From positions 70,742,899 to 70,806,898 of the forward strand of contig JARWIR010000001.1 of assembly GCA_029959085.1 (NCBI GenBank): DNA of 64,000 nucleotides, given 5' to 3'. The notes under the pieces are model-generated. The model was not told the origin of the DNA. It made no database searches and worked only from the letters and a program-made list of their open reading frames with translations. A program made the translations under genes and the position numbers. Below, one piece after another: positions 35,397 to 49,580 of this stretch. Position 1 is the first letter of the stretch. Each line of letters starts with the position of its first letter. Source of the stretch: Nemophila menziesii. Lineage: Eukaryota; Streptophyta; Magnoliopsida; Boraginales; Hydrophyllaceae.

Positions 35397-37870
35397 TAAT
35401 ATTTATCTTACAAAGCGAGATTAATTGAACTGCAGAAATAAGACTTAAATACTAACCAAAATGTCACAAAACTTTTATCTATCTACTCAATCAGCAACAC
35501 GGTTATTGTTTCTCCAAATACAAGAGAAACTTAACTTACAAGTACCAGAATAGAAAGTAATGTCTCTTAAAATGTTACATATCACAAGTAGAAAAATATA
35601 AACAGTCGTAGAGATGTTGTGGTTGGCTTCTTGTGACATACCAAATATAAACTCTAATCTCGTAGTTTTTTAGTCATTTTGTACCTTATGTCACAGACCG
35701 ACATTTCTCCATCACTCAAGGCACAAGTTGAGGGTCCTAAGTCATATGGGAGGCATTTAATCCTATGTGTAACAGATTGTGATATCTTGATACAATTGTA
35801 TATGGTTATTATCTTGTCATGGTTTAGTTTTATAAAGCGTGAAGTTCTCAATGCAGCAGCTAGGCGTGTCCCTTTCCCAAATCTTGAGGAAGCGTCGGGT
35901 AGTGTCTGAAATGTCGGTTTATCTCATTTGGTTTCAGAGCCTACTTGAAACATCCACTAATTTGAAACATTAAAAATGAAAATAGTTAGGGACAATTTAG
36001 TGGGATAACTAGTTTGGTGGTTAAGTGGATTTACCAACCTCGAGGAGAAGGTGTTATAGGTACGTGATGGTTGGATGGACAAGTCGGTTCATCATCTTAT
36101 AAGTGCGGGTGTTGTTGTGTAGAAGACTGCCAAGGTGGTTGACGCTTGAGTTGGTTTATGGTCAAGTTTTGATAATATGGATATTGGTTGATATGCATGC
36201 TTGTTCAAGGTAAACAAGACAATGGTGAAATACGAGTGTAGTGGTTGGAATGAACTTGGTGTTTCCTTTTTGCGTGGTCTACTTGACCATGTTGTGGGTC
36301 CTTGGTGGATGTGGAAGCCTCCTTGGGCAAATGGTGTGGTTTTTAAAGTTGATATCAAAATAGACTGCTACTTGGACATTAGCGAATTAGGTGGGAGTTT
36401 TTTTTCATGGGGTGCCATTTCTCCCTCACTGGATGCACAAGTTTTATGGCTGCATAAAAGGCACTTAATTTTATGTAAAATGACATATTATATCCTTAAT
36501 ACGGATGTATATGGTTATTCTCTTATCTTGGTTTGGTTTCTTGAAGCGTAAATGTGATGACAACCCATTGCTTAGGTGTGTAGAAATTAAAAAAGCCAAA
36601 AGTTTTTTATTAGTTTCCATGCACTTGGAGGAAGAAGACCAAAAGTCTTTTTTAACACCCACAACTATTTTTTAAGATTTTAATATTGTTATTCATATTA
36701 TTTCTACTTTATAATACCCGCACGCGCATATCACCCCCACCTGCCCGGAAGAGGTGGCGGTCCGGTGAGGTGAGTTGAGACGTGACGTGGTGTGATCGTG
36801 GGTCATGGGGAGTCTTGAGGATTAATTTGGAAAATCAATCAGGAGAGAAACATAGAACTTTGAATGCCCCAAATTCCCAATGGTCCCTGGAGAATCTCCC
36901 ACGTGAACAAAATTGCTAGACAAGGTCCCTTTATACTCTCCTCGGATTGCTTACATAATGTAGTTGTTATTCTCCCATTTGAATATGAAATTGTTTAACA
37001 ATCAAGTCTCCACCAGAATACAATAACAAACTAGCAAAATAATTTTTTGTCTTTACCTCTCTAGAATTAATCTCTTTAAGGATACCGGTTGTACCTGGAA
37101 AATCTTTTTTAACAAAGTGATGTAGAGTTCACGTTATTACGCGATTTCAGGGTTTGTTGTAAGTTGATTGTAAATCGTATTTATTTACTCATAAACTTGT
37201 TGTAAGTTCTCGTGATTATCATTACCGGTTAGTGGTTTGATATTTACCAACAAGGTGTGGCCCCTTCCCAAACATGTTGGTAGTGGGGTGTCAGGAGACG
37301 TTTGAAATGTCGATTTGTCCCACTTAGGTGTTGTCTTCCCCTTGTTCTTAGTGACTATATTTCCCTCTTCAACTTTCTTCATGTGAAAGTTCCTTCTTTA
37401 CCATACATCCTTTATTTCAGAGCTATTTTGTTCAAATTGGTTGATCATTCACTTTTTTCCATCTTTACGACTTTGGTTTTGGGTTCTTCTATTCATTTGT
37501 TGGCTTATGTTTTTTTCTGCTAGTTGTCCAGGCAGTGTCGTGGGATCTATATGGTAATTGTCGAATGGAGTAAAGATATAGCGAGGGTTAATTTGTACTT
37601 TAGCTCTTGGAGAATGTTATGTTGTATTCGTATTTATATAATGTTGTTTATGCTTGTTTCTATGTTTTTGGGTTTAAGATATTATATTTTATGAACAAGA
37701 TTATATTAGGAATTGGCTCTTAAATTTTTATAAGTAGTTTTTTAGTGTGTATTTTTTCTTAAATTCGTGTATATTTTTTAACAGTGAAAAATCATTATTC
37801 TTTTTATAAAAATACATTTATGAAATATATGTCCAGCTTTTACTCTTTAAATTGTATACGAACATATATA
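35397..37870. other. Unassigned region with a diverged internal duplication
   Basis: No gene recognised. Segments 35702-35846 and 36413-36554 are diverged direct duplicates (shared TGTATATGGTTATT and CACTTAATT/CATTTAATC blocks). TTTGGTTTCAGAGCC at about 35926 resembles a tRNA-Met primer-binding site, so part may be an LTR remnant. A locally GC-rich patch lies at 36715-36800. Frames such as 36201-36551 show no known domain. Confidence 0.3.
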
Positions 37871-38872
<1,002 letters not shown>

Positions 38873-40357
38873 TGATGTCTCTATTTATGCGACAGAATAA
38901 TCTTGTTATGAGACATCATCTTAGGGGTATTTAGTACTTAATTTCGGGATTTTTCCTATTTATCTATAATTTAGGTGTTTTGCTATTTTACGAGCTTCTG
39001 CACGTAATTTGTGTGTTATTTGTGCAGCACTTAGGTATTGGAAGTTATTACACCATGGGATAATGATAAGAAGTGAAGAAAAACAAATAAAACCTCTTAG
39101 TCATAATTAAATAGGAAAAATTTGGATATATTTGGAAAGTAAAGAATCTGTCATGCTGGAACAACATTCACTAATTGTAAAGCTGCAGAAAATCGGTCAC
39201 GAATTTGGATGATCCCTTTATGTGAGCAGATAGATATTTGAATTGCAGCCATTTCCATATAAAGTATATTAAATTTCAATAAGTAACGAAGGAGATATGA
39301 CCAAATCAATTCGCAACGGTAAATCATGTCCTACAATTTAGGAATACGAATTTTAATAATATTTGGACTCCTTAACTTGGGGATTACTCCATAATTTGAC
39401 CAAAGGCCTATATATAATCTATATCTACATTATAAGAATTATCCTTGCTCATTCCTTAATCAATATTACACCAAGAAATCGTCAATAGCAAGTGACAAGA
39501 AGAGAAGAAGGAGTTGGAAGTTGTTCATGCCGCTCCAATCCTTCCCGTTTGTAATTTATTTTCTTTCTTTATTTAGTATGAACTAATTCTATTTAGCTTG
39601 AGATTAGCATATGGGTATGAATCCTATACTTGTTTTATATCTATTTTAATTTGGAATGCCTTTTTACATTTAATCAAAATTAGTAGTGATAACTTTGTTT
39701 TTATGTGCTTTGTTTTATAGTCTGTAGTTCTTGTAGTGTACAACGTATATGATTAACATAGTGGTTGGATGGTCACCTAGAAGGGGTTCTCAATTATTGA
39801 AACACCACATAAACGTATAGTGTGCGGTAGTGATCCTAAAGGGCTTGCCTAACCAGATAGTCACTAGGGTTTGAGATTAACCACCGGTCATTGCGTAAGG
39901 TCCCCTCGTAATTATTAGGTTGCCTCTTAAGTCCACCCGAAAGGGCGTTAGGAGGAATATAGAATCTTGACTATTGAATATCACACAATTCTCCCTTAGT
40001 TAATAATCATAAAACAAGGCTAGTGGGGATTACTTGCTATTTCTCAAGATAAACTCTCATACTACTTCTCTTCTCTTATTTATTTACTAGTCTTTAGTTT
40101 AATTAGTTAATTGTTAAAGTCATGAAAACAAAACAAATATTTTAGATTCTTTTAGCGTATTATTTTTCTGACTTCTTTTATTGCACTTTATATTTGCATT
40201 AGTCATAGCTAAGTTTCGTAGTCCCTGAGATCGATATTTGTTTTACTTATACATTACTTGCAAATGACCCGTACACTTTGGTGAGTTTATTGTAGTGGGC
40301 TAGGGTGTTAGTTCTCTTATTTTATATCGTTATTTTATCACACCCTAACCACCACCA
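38873..40357 (+). mobile_element. 3' LTR of the Gypsy family (1485 bp)
   Basis: Plus-strand LTR starting TGATGTCTC immediately after the polypurine tract and ending CACCACCA. The perfect 9-bp hairpin with its 28-nt loop is present at 38873-38918. The conserved middle block (GGGCTTGCCTAACCAGATAG, about 39840) matches the other copies. It differs from the solo copies in having internal sequence attached on the left, so it is a true 3' LTR of a truncated element. Confidence 0.85.
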
Positions 40358-43300
40358 GGTACAATAACTCCAAATGAGGGTATAGTAAGAACCTAGGATC
40401 GGGATTCAAACGTTGTTAATTGACGATAATGGACAAAGTGAACCAGAGGGAAAATCTAAGAAGTCGTTGCAATTTAGATAAGGAAAAAAGGCAGTGCCAA
40501 TAACTTTATCTTCGGAAACAAGGATCGAAAGGGAATAAATATAAGGGAGAAATCTCGGGTCATAAAGTCATTGTAGCGACGAAGTTTGAGAAGGAAAAGA
40601 AAGTAGAGGCAGGATATGGGAGGGGAAGTAAATTGAAGATGGAAATTGGTGTTAATTTGATTCGTTTTCAAGACGGGGAGAAATTAGATGGTGGCATAAG
40701 AATAGCAAGTCAAGTAGTGAACAAGCCTATTAAAAGTACAAGGGCTTCGCTGCAATCAAAAGAAAATATAGGGGCTGGGAAGAAATTGTATACATGGGCA
40801 ATAAATGAAAGAGATACATGGGCTATGGTAGGCGAAACCACAGTAGTTAACCAAGGGGCTAAAGCTGGTCAAGATAATAAAATTCCTCCAAACATAATAG
40901 TACATGCGGAAGGTATTGTACAAGGACTTGTTCGTGAAGATTATTTGGATATTACATTGGAACCAGGGCCCGGTGCAACAATTCAACCCTATTCGAAGCT
41001 CAGACTAGATGAAATGATGGGGAAGGAGGATCGTGAGCTCAGCCAAGTACCCGAAATACAAATCTTGGATGTTGAGGGTGGAGCAAATGGACAAGAGATG
41101 ACGGGGGGTACCTCAGACATGATCGTGGAAGCCAAAGATGGTTTCGATACGTCACTTTTCATAATTTGGAGTTTACTGGTGTGTACATCTTTAAATTATG
41201 CACAAGGGTGGAATAGACTAAACCATGCGCTGAATATATTAATTTGGAATTGCCACATAGATGTTTCTAATAAATTTAGACGCGTAGTCCATGAAAATGA
41301 TGCAAGTACATAGAGTTTGGCTAACCGTTGTCGTTGAACCAAGAGGTAGTGGTACAAAGGAAACCGAAATCATTAGAAGCTTGGGTAAAATGAATTCAAC
41401 GAGATTGTATATGGGTAAACGAGAGACATTGATATAAAAAAATTTGTCAGCAAGTCGATAAGTGATTAACATAGATTTACTACACAAGATTATGAACCTT
41501 GGATTTTTCTTCGCTATCTATGCATGACCTTCTATGATGATCGTGAAGAATTACAGATGGATATGAAAGAGGTTTTTCAAGAGATTGAGACTCCTTGGCT
41601 AATCTTTGGGGATTTAAGTCAAGTGGATAAAGAAAGGGATAAGCGTGGGGGTGTTGGTAGAGTCACTAGAAGTATGGTTAAGATCGAGGCGTGGCGACAC
41701 GAATGTGAATTAATTGAACTGGGGTTCGAAGGGCCGCGCTTTACTTGGTGCAATTTGTGTAACACTGGTCATAGGATACTAAGAAGATTGGAAAGAGCTT
41801 ATGGAAAATGTATCGACATACCCTCTTCTCACAAGTGAAGGTTACACATCTTGACCGAGCTCATTCAGATTACACACCTATTTAGATTCATATTATTGGG
41901 GATGGACGTCATCCAAAAAATATGGATCGATTTTGATTCGAGTCGGTCTGGTGTTTACATAATGATTTTGAAAATTTTGTACATGAAAAATGAGAGCTAA
42001 GTCGCTTAGATTTGGGGTTTAGTATTGAAGGCATAAAACGTCACCTTCAGGGGTGGAAACAGGATGTGTTTGGTGACATTAATCATACAACATTTGCTTG
42101 AAACGAGACTTAGAGGAATTGAAAAGTAACTTGAGCTTACCTATAACTCTTCACTCTTCAGACTTGGGAAACGCCTTATGGAGGAATATCTTAGTGTCAT
42201 GGAGGAGGAGAAAATGTTATGGTTTCAGCAGTCGAAGGAGAAGTGGATCCGTTTGGGCGATTGAAATACGTGGTATTACCATTTATCTACTATTCAGAAG
42301 AGGAAGACAACAATGATAATGAGACTACATGATGGGAGCGAGAATTGGGTAATAAATGAGCTAGACATCAAAAATCTAGTTAGTGTTTTCTTCTAGGAGT
42401 TGTACTTGATTGCTAAGGTCTTTATTAGTCCATTCGTGCTTCCTTATATTCCACAGTTGGGAGGAATATAGGTTGGGCTACTTTTGGAGAAATTCTCTAA
42501 TGAATAAATTCGAGAGGACGTGTTTCGTGCAAGCCCCTCGAAAGCGCCTGGGCCGGATGGAATGTCCACAGCTTTCGACCAGAAGTGATGTTAATCAGTT
42601 GGGCCATTGGTGTGTAATATGGTGAGACAATGCGTTAATACTGGTGAAATACCATCGAGTCTCAACGACACACTCATTCACCTAATCCCTAAATATAGTT
42701 ATCTAGAGAAGGTTAGCCATTTTTTCCCTATCAGCTTGATTAATGTTCCGGTTAAGTTTATTATGACATCGATGTTGAATATATTGCGACCTTTATTGGC
42801 GAATCGGATTGGTACTAACTAGACGAGCTTCCTTCTTGGAAGATCCACTATAGAAAATATTGTTCTAGTTAAGGGGATAGCCTCGCGGATGCATAGAAAA
42901 ACAGGCAAGGGTGGTTTTATGGCGGTAGATATCGACCTTGCCAAGGCCTATGACAAACTGAGATGGAGATTTTTTAAGGATACAATCACAAACTTTGGTT
43001 TCCCACCTTGGGTACGTCTTATTATATCTGCTATGAGTTCTAATTCTATGCATATATTATGGAATGGTGATCCCATGGATAAGTTCACACGAGAAGAGGA
43101 ATTCGCCAAGGAGTCCCCTATCCCTATACTTGTTTGTGATGTGCATGGATCGATTATTCGTACAGGTACAAAACCTTTGTTCTAATGGGGAATAGATCCC
43201 GATTTGCTTATAGAAACAGGGTCCTCAAATATCTCATGTGTTTTTCGCGGATAATTTAATATTATTTGTTGAGGCGTCAGAGAAATAGGTTCATTTGAAT

Positions 43301-43533
43301 AAAGAGGTAACGAGATTTTTCTGTGAAGAAGTTGGAAAAACTATTAGCAAGACAAAATCTTTAATATTTTTCTTTAGGAATGTTCAACATGAGAGAAAGG
43401 AAAAGCTTGTCGCGAGAAGTAATTTTGTACTTATTGAGTCGTTAGGAGTGTATCTGGGGACACTGGTGATTCTTTTTGTTTGATGGATCAATCCATTAAC
43501 GAGACAATATTTTGGGAGTTTATTGGGCCTAAG

Positions 43534-45070
43534 TGTGGAATTTCCCCTATTATTTGCTATATTACACTTTTACTTCTAGTTTTGGACTTATTATAGTTTA
43601 TAAAACTTTTTTGCCTTAATTATGTGTAAATTGTATAGCTTTTAGGTACATACTTGATAGAAGGTTCCAAGATGAGGAGAATACATCAAGAAGTCAAGAT
43701 AAAAAACTCAAGTCAAAGATGAAATTGAGCTTAGAGCCACTTTAGGAGGTTGAAGCGTTTGCTGGAGAAATCTTTACACCTTAGTGTTTCAGTCACTACG
43801 ACATATTGGTGAAAGATTAGGACTAGATTATTTTTTATTTAAAGATAGATTGAAGTTAGTGTCCCCTGGAAAGTGAGGGAAGTTAATTCGGCGCTAAGAT
43901 GAAGAAGTTATGCTATTTGCTTCGACTATGGTTCAAACTAGAATTCTGGTTAGTAAAACGGGATAGGCCCCTTCTTAAACCTAATTAATCAAGCCTAAAC
44001 AGGGGCCCAAATTTTTTTGAAGATACACAAGACATTTTAAACCCCCATATAATAATCTAATTGATTATTCAAATGGAGAAGCAGCTTCAAAGGCAAACAC
44101 TCAAGACAAAAGGAAGAGTAGAAGACAAGGGTTTGTCTATGAACCCATTGCTTCCACCTCAACCATTCATCACTTCCCTTCGTCACCAAGAGTAACATAG
44201 ATTTAATTTCTATTTTAAACCTGATTATATTCTTAGTTATAACTAGTTTGTCTTTAGTTATTTTTTCTTCTATTATGAACTACAACCTTATTGCTTGAGG
44301 ATGCTTGTAAGACTTTGTGTTAGCTTTTTAATTAAGTTATTGCATTTGGGATGTATGATGATATTTAATTGAGTTGGTTTTATTGTATTATTCCATTGTC
44401 TTATGTATTTTTTATAAATACTCTCGTGCGCTGGCCAAATAGCAGGTAGCTGTTGTAATTAATCCAACACCTAGATGTGGGGTTTAATTATAGACCTAGT
44501 GCATAAGCGCCTAGTATGAGGCATTGAACCAGAGGGTCTTGTCCTCTAGGTAGTCATTAAGGGTTATGGAATTTAATTCATCGGATAGCCGGCAGGTGTG
44601 TAAGGTTGATCTCTAAGTTCACCTAGCTGCAGAGTTAGAGTGCATTTGAATCCCAACTAATGTGAACACACACACACCCACACACACACTCACCCTTATC
44701 GATAACAAGATTAATTAGCAGCATAAACTATTACTAGTAATTCCTCAAGCAACATCTCTTATTAGTTCATCTTCTATTTATTTACTTGTTTATCGTTATT
44801 CTTAGTTTAATCATTATTGCTTTTACTTTCTTAGTTGTTATTTATTGAAAACCAAACAAACATATCCTATTTGAAGTATTTACTATTTAGTTATTTCTAT
44901 TACAAGCTTCCCGCAGTTACACTAGTTTAAGAATTATTAATCTCATAGATAATCAATGTGGAAAATGATAACCCTGCTTATCACTTTTACTTGCCTTTGA
45001 TCCGTACACTAAAAAGCATCACCTTAATACTACTATTGCTTTATTTTATATCACACAATGGGGGACAGCA
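43534..45070 (+). mobile_element. LTR inserted in the old LINE (ends uncertain)
   Basis: Related to the 1.5-kb Gypsy LTR family: it has the block AGGTAGTCATTAAGGGTTAT (about 44552) and the direct-repeat-rich end with TTATATCACACAA near 45045. The U3 start at TGTGGAATTTCCCC (43534) and the end at 45070 are estimates; no target duplication or terminal hairpin could be found, so this is a more distant subfamily or a damaged copy. An (AC)n run lies at 44664-44692. Confidence 0.6.
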
Positions 45071-46484
45071 AACACCCATTTGCGCGAGTTGTCTCCCTAG
45101 AGGTTATTTTTAGGAGAATAATCATGAGTATGAGAGATTAATTGCCTAACTAGATATCTCAAAATCTTTCGCTAGCTGTGGAGTAACTTTGGCTCAGGCG
45201 ATCCTAAGCGTGATTCCTACGTACACTATGCAAACTATGAAACTTTTGATCCACGTATGTAATGAAATTACTAGGGTTATACGTGAATTCATTTGTGGCA
45301 CAAAAGGGACAACAGAGAAATTCATTGGCTATCGTTGGAGAAATTATGTATAGATAAGAAAGATGGTGGTCTTGGTTTTCAAGATGCGAAGAGCTTTAAC
45401 CGGCCATTACTCGAGAAATTAGGGTGAAGAATAATGAATTGTGATCAAGCTATTTGGGATACGATGATTAAACAAAAATATTTTGAGGATTGTTTAATGA
45501 ATCAGATAGCGAAACAATCGAATTCTAGGATTTGTAAAATATCCTTGTTGGGCGTGAGGCGCTGGTAAATAGGATCATCAAAATTAATGGAGCTTACAAG
45601 TGGACCTTAGAGACATCGAGGATTGTTTTCGTTAAATCAGCTTATATTATAAGGTGCTTAAAGAACCAAACTTGGATGTAATTTTCAATTGGGATAAGCT
45701 TCGAGCTCTTAAATGTCCGCAAAGTACTCGATATTTATTTGGCGGGCGATTTGGGAACGTTTACCTACAACATATAATCTTATGAGGAGGGTGTCGATAT
45801 ATCACCTATGTGTAAGGTCTGTGGTGTAGCGAAAGAGACGGCGAGACATCTCTTTAGGGATTGTAAATACTATGATGATCTCTGGAGCGGGTGGTTGGGT
45901 TTTGGGACGTTAAGGGCTGCAACAGGTGCAAGCGATGCTACCGACGTGCAAAATTATTTTGTTATGGGCGAATGTATTGATGGAAGTATGCTTGCAAATG
46001 TAGGTCTTGATGACATTAGGTTCGAAGGGATACAGTAGGGTGCTAACTTGGATCAACAAAAATGTTACTAATAAGAAACATCATGGACTATCCAGTACAT
46101 TTATTAATGCTGCAGCTGTGCACTGGAACTCTGGAGTTATTGAACAGCAGAGACCAAATAATGTAAATACTAGAACTTTAGGGGAGCGGGTGTCTCAACA
46201 ACAGGTACAACAACGAGTACCTATTGTAGAGCACAATACAAGAGGTGCTGCTGCATGTAGTGCTATAACAGTAGCGAACCTTGAGTTGTGGAAGGCGATC
46301 ATCAGTTGCCGTTTAGTTGAAGCCAGACTAGAATTAAGATTAGTGTCGATAGCTATTTGTTGGGTCATATGGATCGACTGGAATGACAGAATATTTGATG
46401 GAAATGGAGCGAACAGACCGATGAGAGTTTTACGCAATTTGGTCAAGAACACCGCTACGACCTATATTTGTGCATGGTGGAAAG

Positions 46485-46693
46485 TAATAGAAGTAGAGAG
46501 AAAGAGAGAGAAATTTATTATTTGATGTGTTAAGTGATTACATGAGTTTGAGCATCTATTTATACACTTCTGCATAACAGTTTATACATACACATACATA
46601 TACCTATACATACATATTGTTCTAACTGTTTTGATAACAACTTCTGACAGCTGTTAGTTTGTTACTTGAGTGATACTCTTCTTTACCTTATCA
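46485..46693 (-). repeat. Copia 3' LTR
   Basis: 209 bp; starts TGATAAGG and ends TTCTATTA on the minus strand. Differs from the other LTR at five positions by my alignment. Confidence 0.95.
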
Positions 46694-47751
46694 TCCCCCC
46701 TCAAGCTGAGCACTGAGATTAGTGGAAGCTTGGAAACATTCGCAACAAACAAAGTAGAACTTAATCCTTTGGTGAGAAGATCAGCTAATTGATTTTCAGA
46801 TGGAACATGATAGAGAACAAGATTCTTTGATTTTACTTGTTCACGAACAAAGTGAAAATCGACATCAATATGTCTTGTACGAGTGTGAAACACAGGATTA
46901 GATGCAAGAGCTAATGCAGAGAGATTATCACACGCAATCGATGGAGTTTGAATCGAAATATGTAAACTCTGCAGCAAGAAGGTGAACCACTTCAATTCTG
47001 CAGCAACATAAGCCAAGGCACGATACTCTGCTTCTGTAGATGATCGTGATACTGTAGACTGTTTCTTCGAACCCCAAGACACCAAATTCTTACCCAAGAA
47101 TATGCAATAACCGGTTACAGAACGTCTATCAATTGAGCAACTAGCCCAATTTGAATCAGAGAAGGCTTGAAGATGAGTAGTTGATGGCTTAAAATAGAGA
47201 CCATAACTGATAGTACCTTTTATGTAACGCAATAACTTCTTTAATGCTTCATAATTTGCATTTGTGGGGTGGTGCATTGACTGACATAGCTGGTTTACAG
47301 CATAAGCAATATCTGGCCTCGATATAGTCAAGTATTGCAATGCACCAGTTAAACTTCTAAACAAAGATGGATCCTCAAATGGTTGTAATCCATGTTCAGA
47401 AATAATAGAATATTTGTTTAATATGGGTGTAGTAGATGATTTACACTCGCTTAAACCAGCTTTATTTAGAATAGATTGAGCATAATTCGATTGAGTAACA
47501 ATCGTGTGCTCATTTGATTTAATAATCTCCAAACCCAGAAAATAAGATAACTCACCTAAGTCTTTCATCTCAAAACGCTTCTTAAGATCTTGTATAATTG
47601 TTGAGATAGAATTATAATCCGCACCCGTGATCAATATATCGTCAACATAAACCAATATAATAGTAAGAGAAGAATCTTTACCACGAATAAACATGGAAGT
47701 ATCTGCAGAACTTATGATAAAACCATGAGTGGTGAGAAAATTAGCAAGCAA
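46654..47751 (-). pseudogene. Copia reverse transcriptase C-terminus and RNase H
   Basis: Open frame of 365 residues. It holds the catalytic YVDDI motif (LVYVDDILITGADYN), the thumb (LSYFLGLEI), and the Copia RNase H with its catalytic blocks (SDSNWASC, SSTEAEYRALA, CDNLSALALA, TRHIDVDFHFVREQ). The piece joining it to the integrase frame (47752-48023) reads as reverse transcriptase too, but with a TGA, a frameshift near 47880 and a TAG at about 47758. The frame ends inside the 3' LTR. Confidence 0.9.
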
Positions 47752-48023
47752 TTCATACTAAGCACGAGGGGCTTGTTTTAAGCCATATAATGACCGTTTA
47801 AGTTTACAAACATAATCAGGAAATCTTGAATCCACAAAGCCAGCTGGTTGAACCATGTACACTTCCTCATTTAACTCACATGAAGAAATGCATTTGAGAC
47901 ATCGAGTTGTCTGATTTTCCAATTGAATGACACAGCTAAAGCAAGTATAACACGTATAGTTTGATGCTTTATGACTGGACTGAATGTTTCTGTATAGTCA
48001 AGACCAAATTCTTGAAGAAAACC

Positions 48024-49151
48024 TCAAGCAACAAGTCTTGCTTTGTAGCGAGCTATATCACCATTTGCATTTCGTTTTATCTTGTAAATCCATTTGCAAG
48101 TGATGGAATTGCGCCCAAGTGGAGGAGGCACTAATTCCCAAGTTTGTTGATGAATAAGAGCCTTATATTCTTCAACCATTGCATCATGCCAACATTGATA
48201 TTTAGAAGCCTCTTTATATGAGTTTGGCTCAGAAATAGAAGGTTGAAGAATTAAGGACTGACACTTGTAAGATGGCTTGAGTGAACCCGTTTGTCTGCGA
48301 GTTATCATTGGGTGAGATGAAGCAGAAGTTGAAGTATGAGGAGGAGCATTAGAAGTAAAAGAAGTTGAAGTTGAAGTAGAGGAAGAAGACACAGGGGGCA
48401 AGCTGACAGTGGGGTCAAGAGAAAGAGGTTTAGAAATGGAATTTAGATTGATAGATGTGGGAAGTATATCAACAAATGAGGTGAGTGATGGTTCTAACTC
48501 AGAAGAGAAGGTGGAAAGAATATGTGAAGTGTAAGGAAAAACACCCTCATTGAACCTCACATGTCTTGAGATAAAAAAATTATGTGATTCCAAAGAGAAG
48601 CATTTGTATCCTTTAGAGTGTGAACAATAGCCTAAGAAAACACAGGCATCTGATTTGGGAGACAATTTGTGAGAAGAATATGGTTTGAGCCAAGGATAAC
48701 ATAGGCAACCAAATATTCTGAGATGATTATAAGTAGGATTTTGGTTATATAGAAGGAAAAATGGTGACTTGTTTGATAGATTTGGGGTGGGAAGTATGTT
48801 GATCACGTAAACAGCAGTAGCTAAGGCTTCAAGCCAAAATGTAGAGGGTAACTGACTATGAGAAAGAAGAGTAATTGTAGTCTCAATTAGATGTCTATGT
48901 TTCCTCTCTGAAACACCATTTTGTTCAGGTGTGTGAGGACATGAAGTTTGGTGAATTACACCATGTTCTTGAATAAAGAGTTTGAACATGTTAGACAAGA
49001 ATTCTCCACCATTATCTGATCTAAGAATTTTAATGGAGGAGTTGAATTGTGTGTGTATCAGTTTATAGAAAGATTTAAACACTTCACACACTTGAGACTT
49101 TAGAGTTAAAGGATAAACCCAAGAAAAACGAGTAAAATCATCTATAAACAC
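48024..49151 (-). pseudogene. Copia integrase core and start of reverse transcriptase
   Basis: Open frame of 375 residues. It begins inside the integrase core (FIDDFTRFSWVYPL, the first catalytic Asp), with DNGGEF and then CPHTPEQNGVSERKHRHLIE for the second Asp and the Glu of the DDE triad. The core is followed by the usual FGCLCYPWLKPY and FLGYCSHSKGYKCF blocks, a Ser/Thr/Pro-rich linker (about residues 240-290), and the reverse transcriptase start WELVPPPLGRNSITCKWIYK. The frame ends at a TGA where RLVARG would be expected, splitting the polyprotein. The zinc-binding N-terminus of integrase and everything before it are absent. Confidence 0.9.
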
Positions 49152-49371
49152 AATGTAATATCAAGAAGAAGAAGTGGAGGATTCAACAGGTGAGGAGGGG
49201 TCATCTTATATATTATATATGAGTATTACATGCTCAATACGCCCCCTCACGTGCAAGCTAGATTCATGTCATTTTTTGCATGTCTAGCCTTTGCTACGTG
49301 AATTTTTTAAATTGGGTGACGACGGAAAGACTCGAACCTACGACCTCTTATGGATCTAGGCTCTGATACCA

Positions 49372-49580
49372 TAATAGAAGTAGAGAAAAAGAGAGAGAAT
49401 TTTATTATTTGACGTGTTAAGTGATTACATGAGTTTGAGCATCTATTTATACACTTCTGCATAACAGTTTATACATACACATACATACACCTATACATAC
49501 ATATTGTTCTAACTGTTTTGATAACAACTTCTGACAGCTGTTAGTTTGTTACTTGAGTGATACTCTTCTCTACCTTATCA
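49372..49580 (-). repeat. Copia 5' LTR
   Basis: 209 bp with the same termini as the 3' LTR. A TATA-like ATAAATAG lies on the minus strand near 49443. Confidence 0.95.

Larger units (their letters stand above)
46485..49580 (-). mobile_element. Copia retrotransposon, internally deleted, with both LTRs
   Basis: Two 209-bp LTRs (46485-46693 and 49372-49580) flank the element, with a perfect 5-bp duplication GAAAG at 46480-46484 and 49581-49585. The polypurine tract (TTGAGGGGGGA on the minus strand) abuts the 3' LTR at 46694. The primer-binding site TGGTATCAGAGC at 49360-49371 abuts the 5' LTR and matches initiator tRNA-Met. Only about 220 bp separate the primer-binding site from the integrase core, so gag, protease and the integrase N-terminus are missing. 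It could move only with help from a complete relative. Confidence 0.95.

Noticed and set aside
36201..36551. 116-residue frame as a host gene
   Set aside because: No recognisable domain, and it overlaps a duplicated repeat segment.
49300..49371. tRNA-like sequence (GGTTCGAGTC and TGGTATCAGAGCC)
   Set aside because: It lies between the Copia primer-binding site and integrase on the minus strand and does not fold as a cloverleaf; it is the element's leader.
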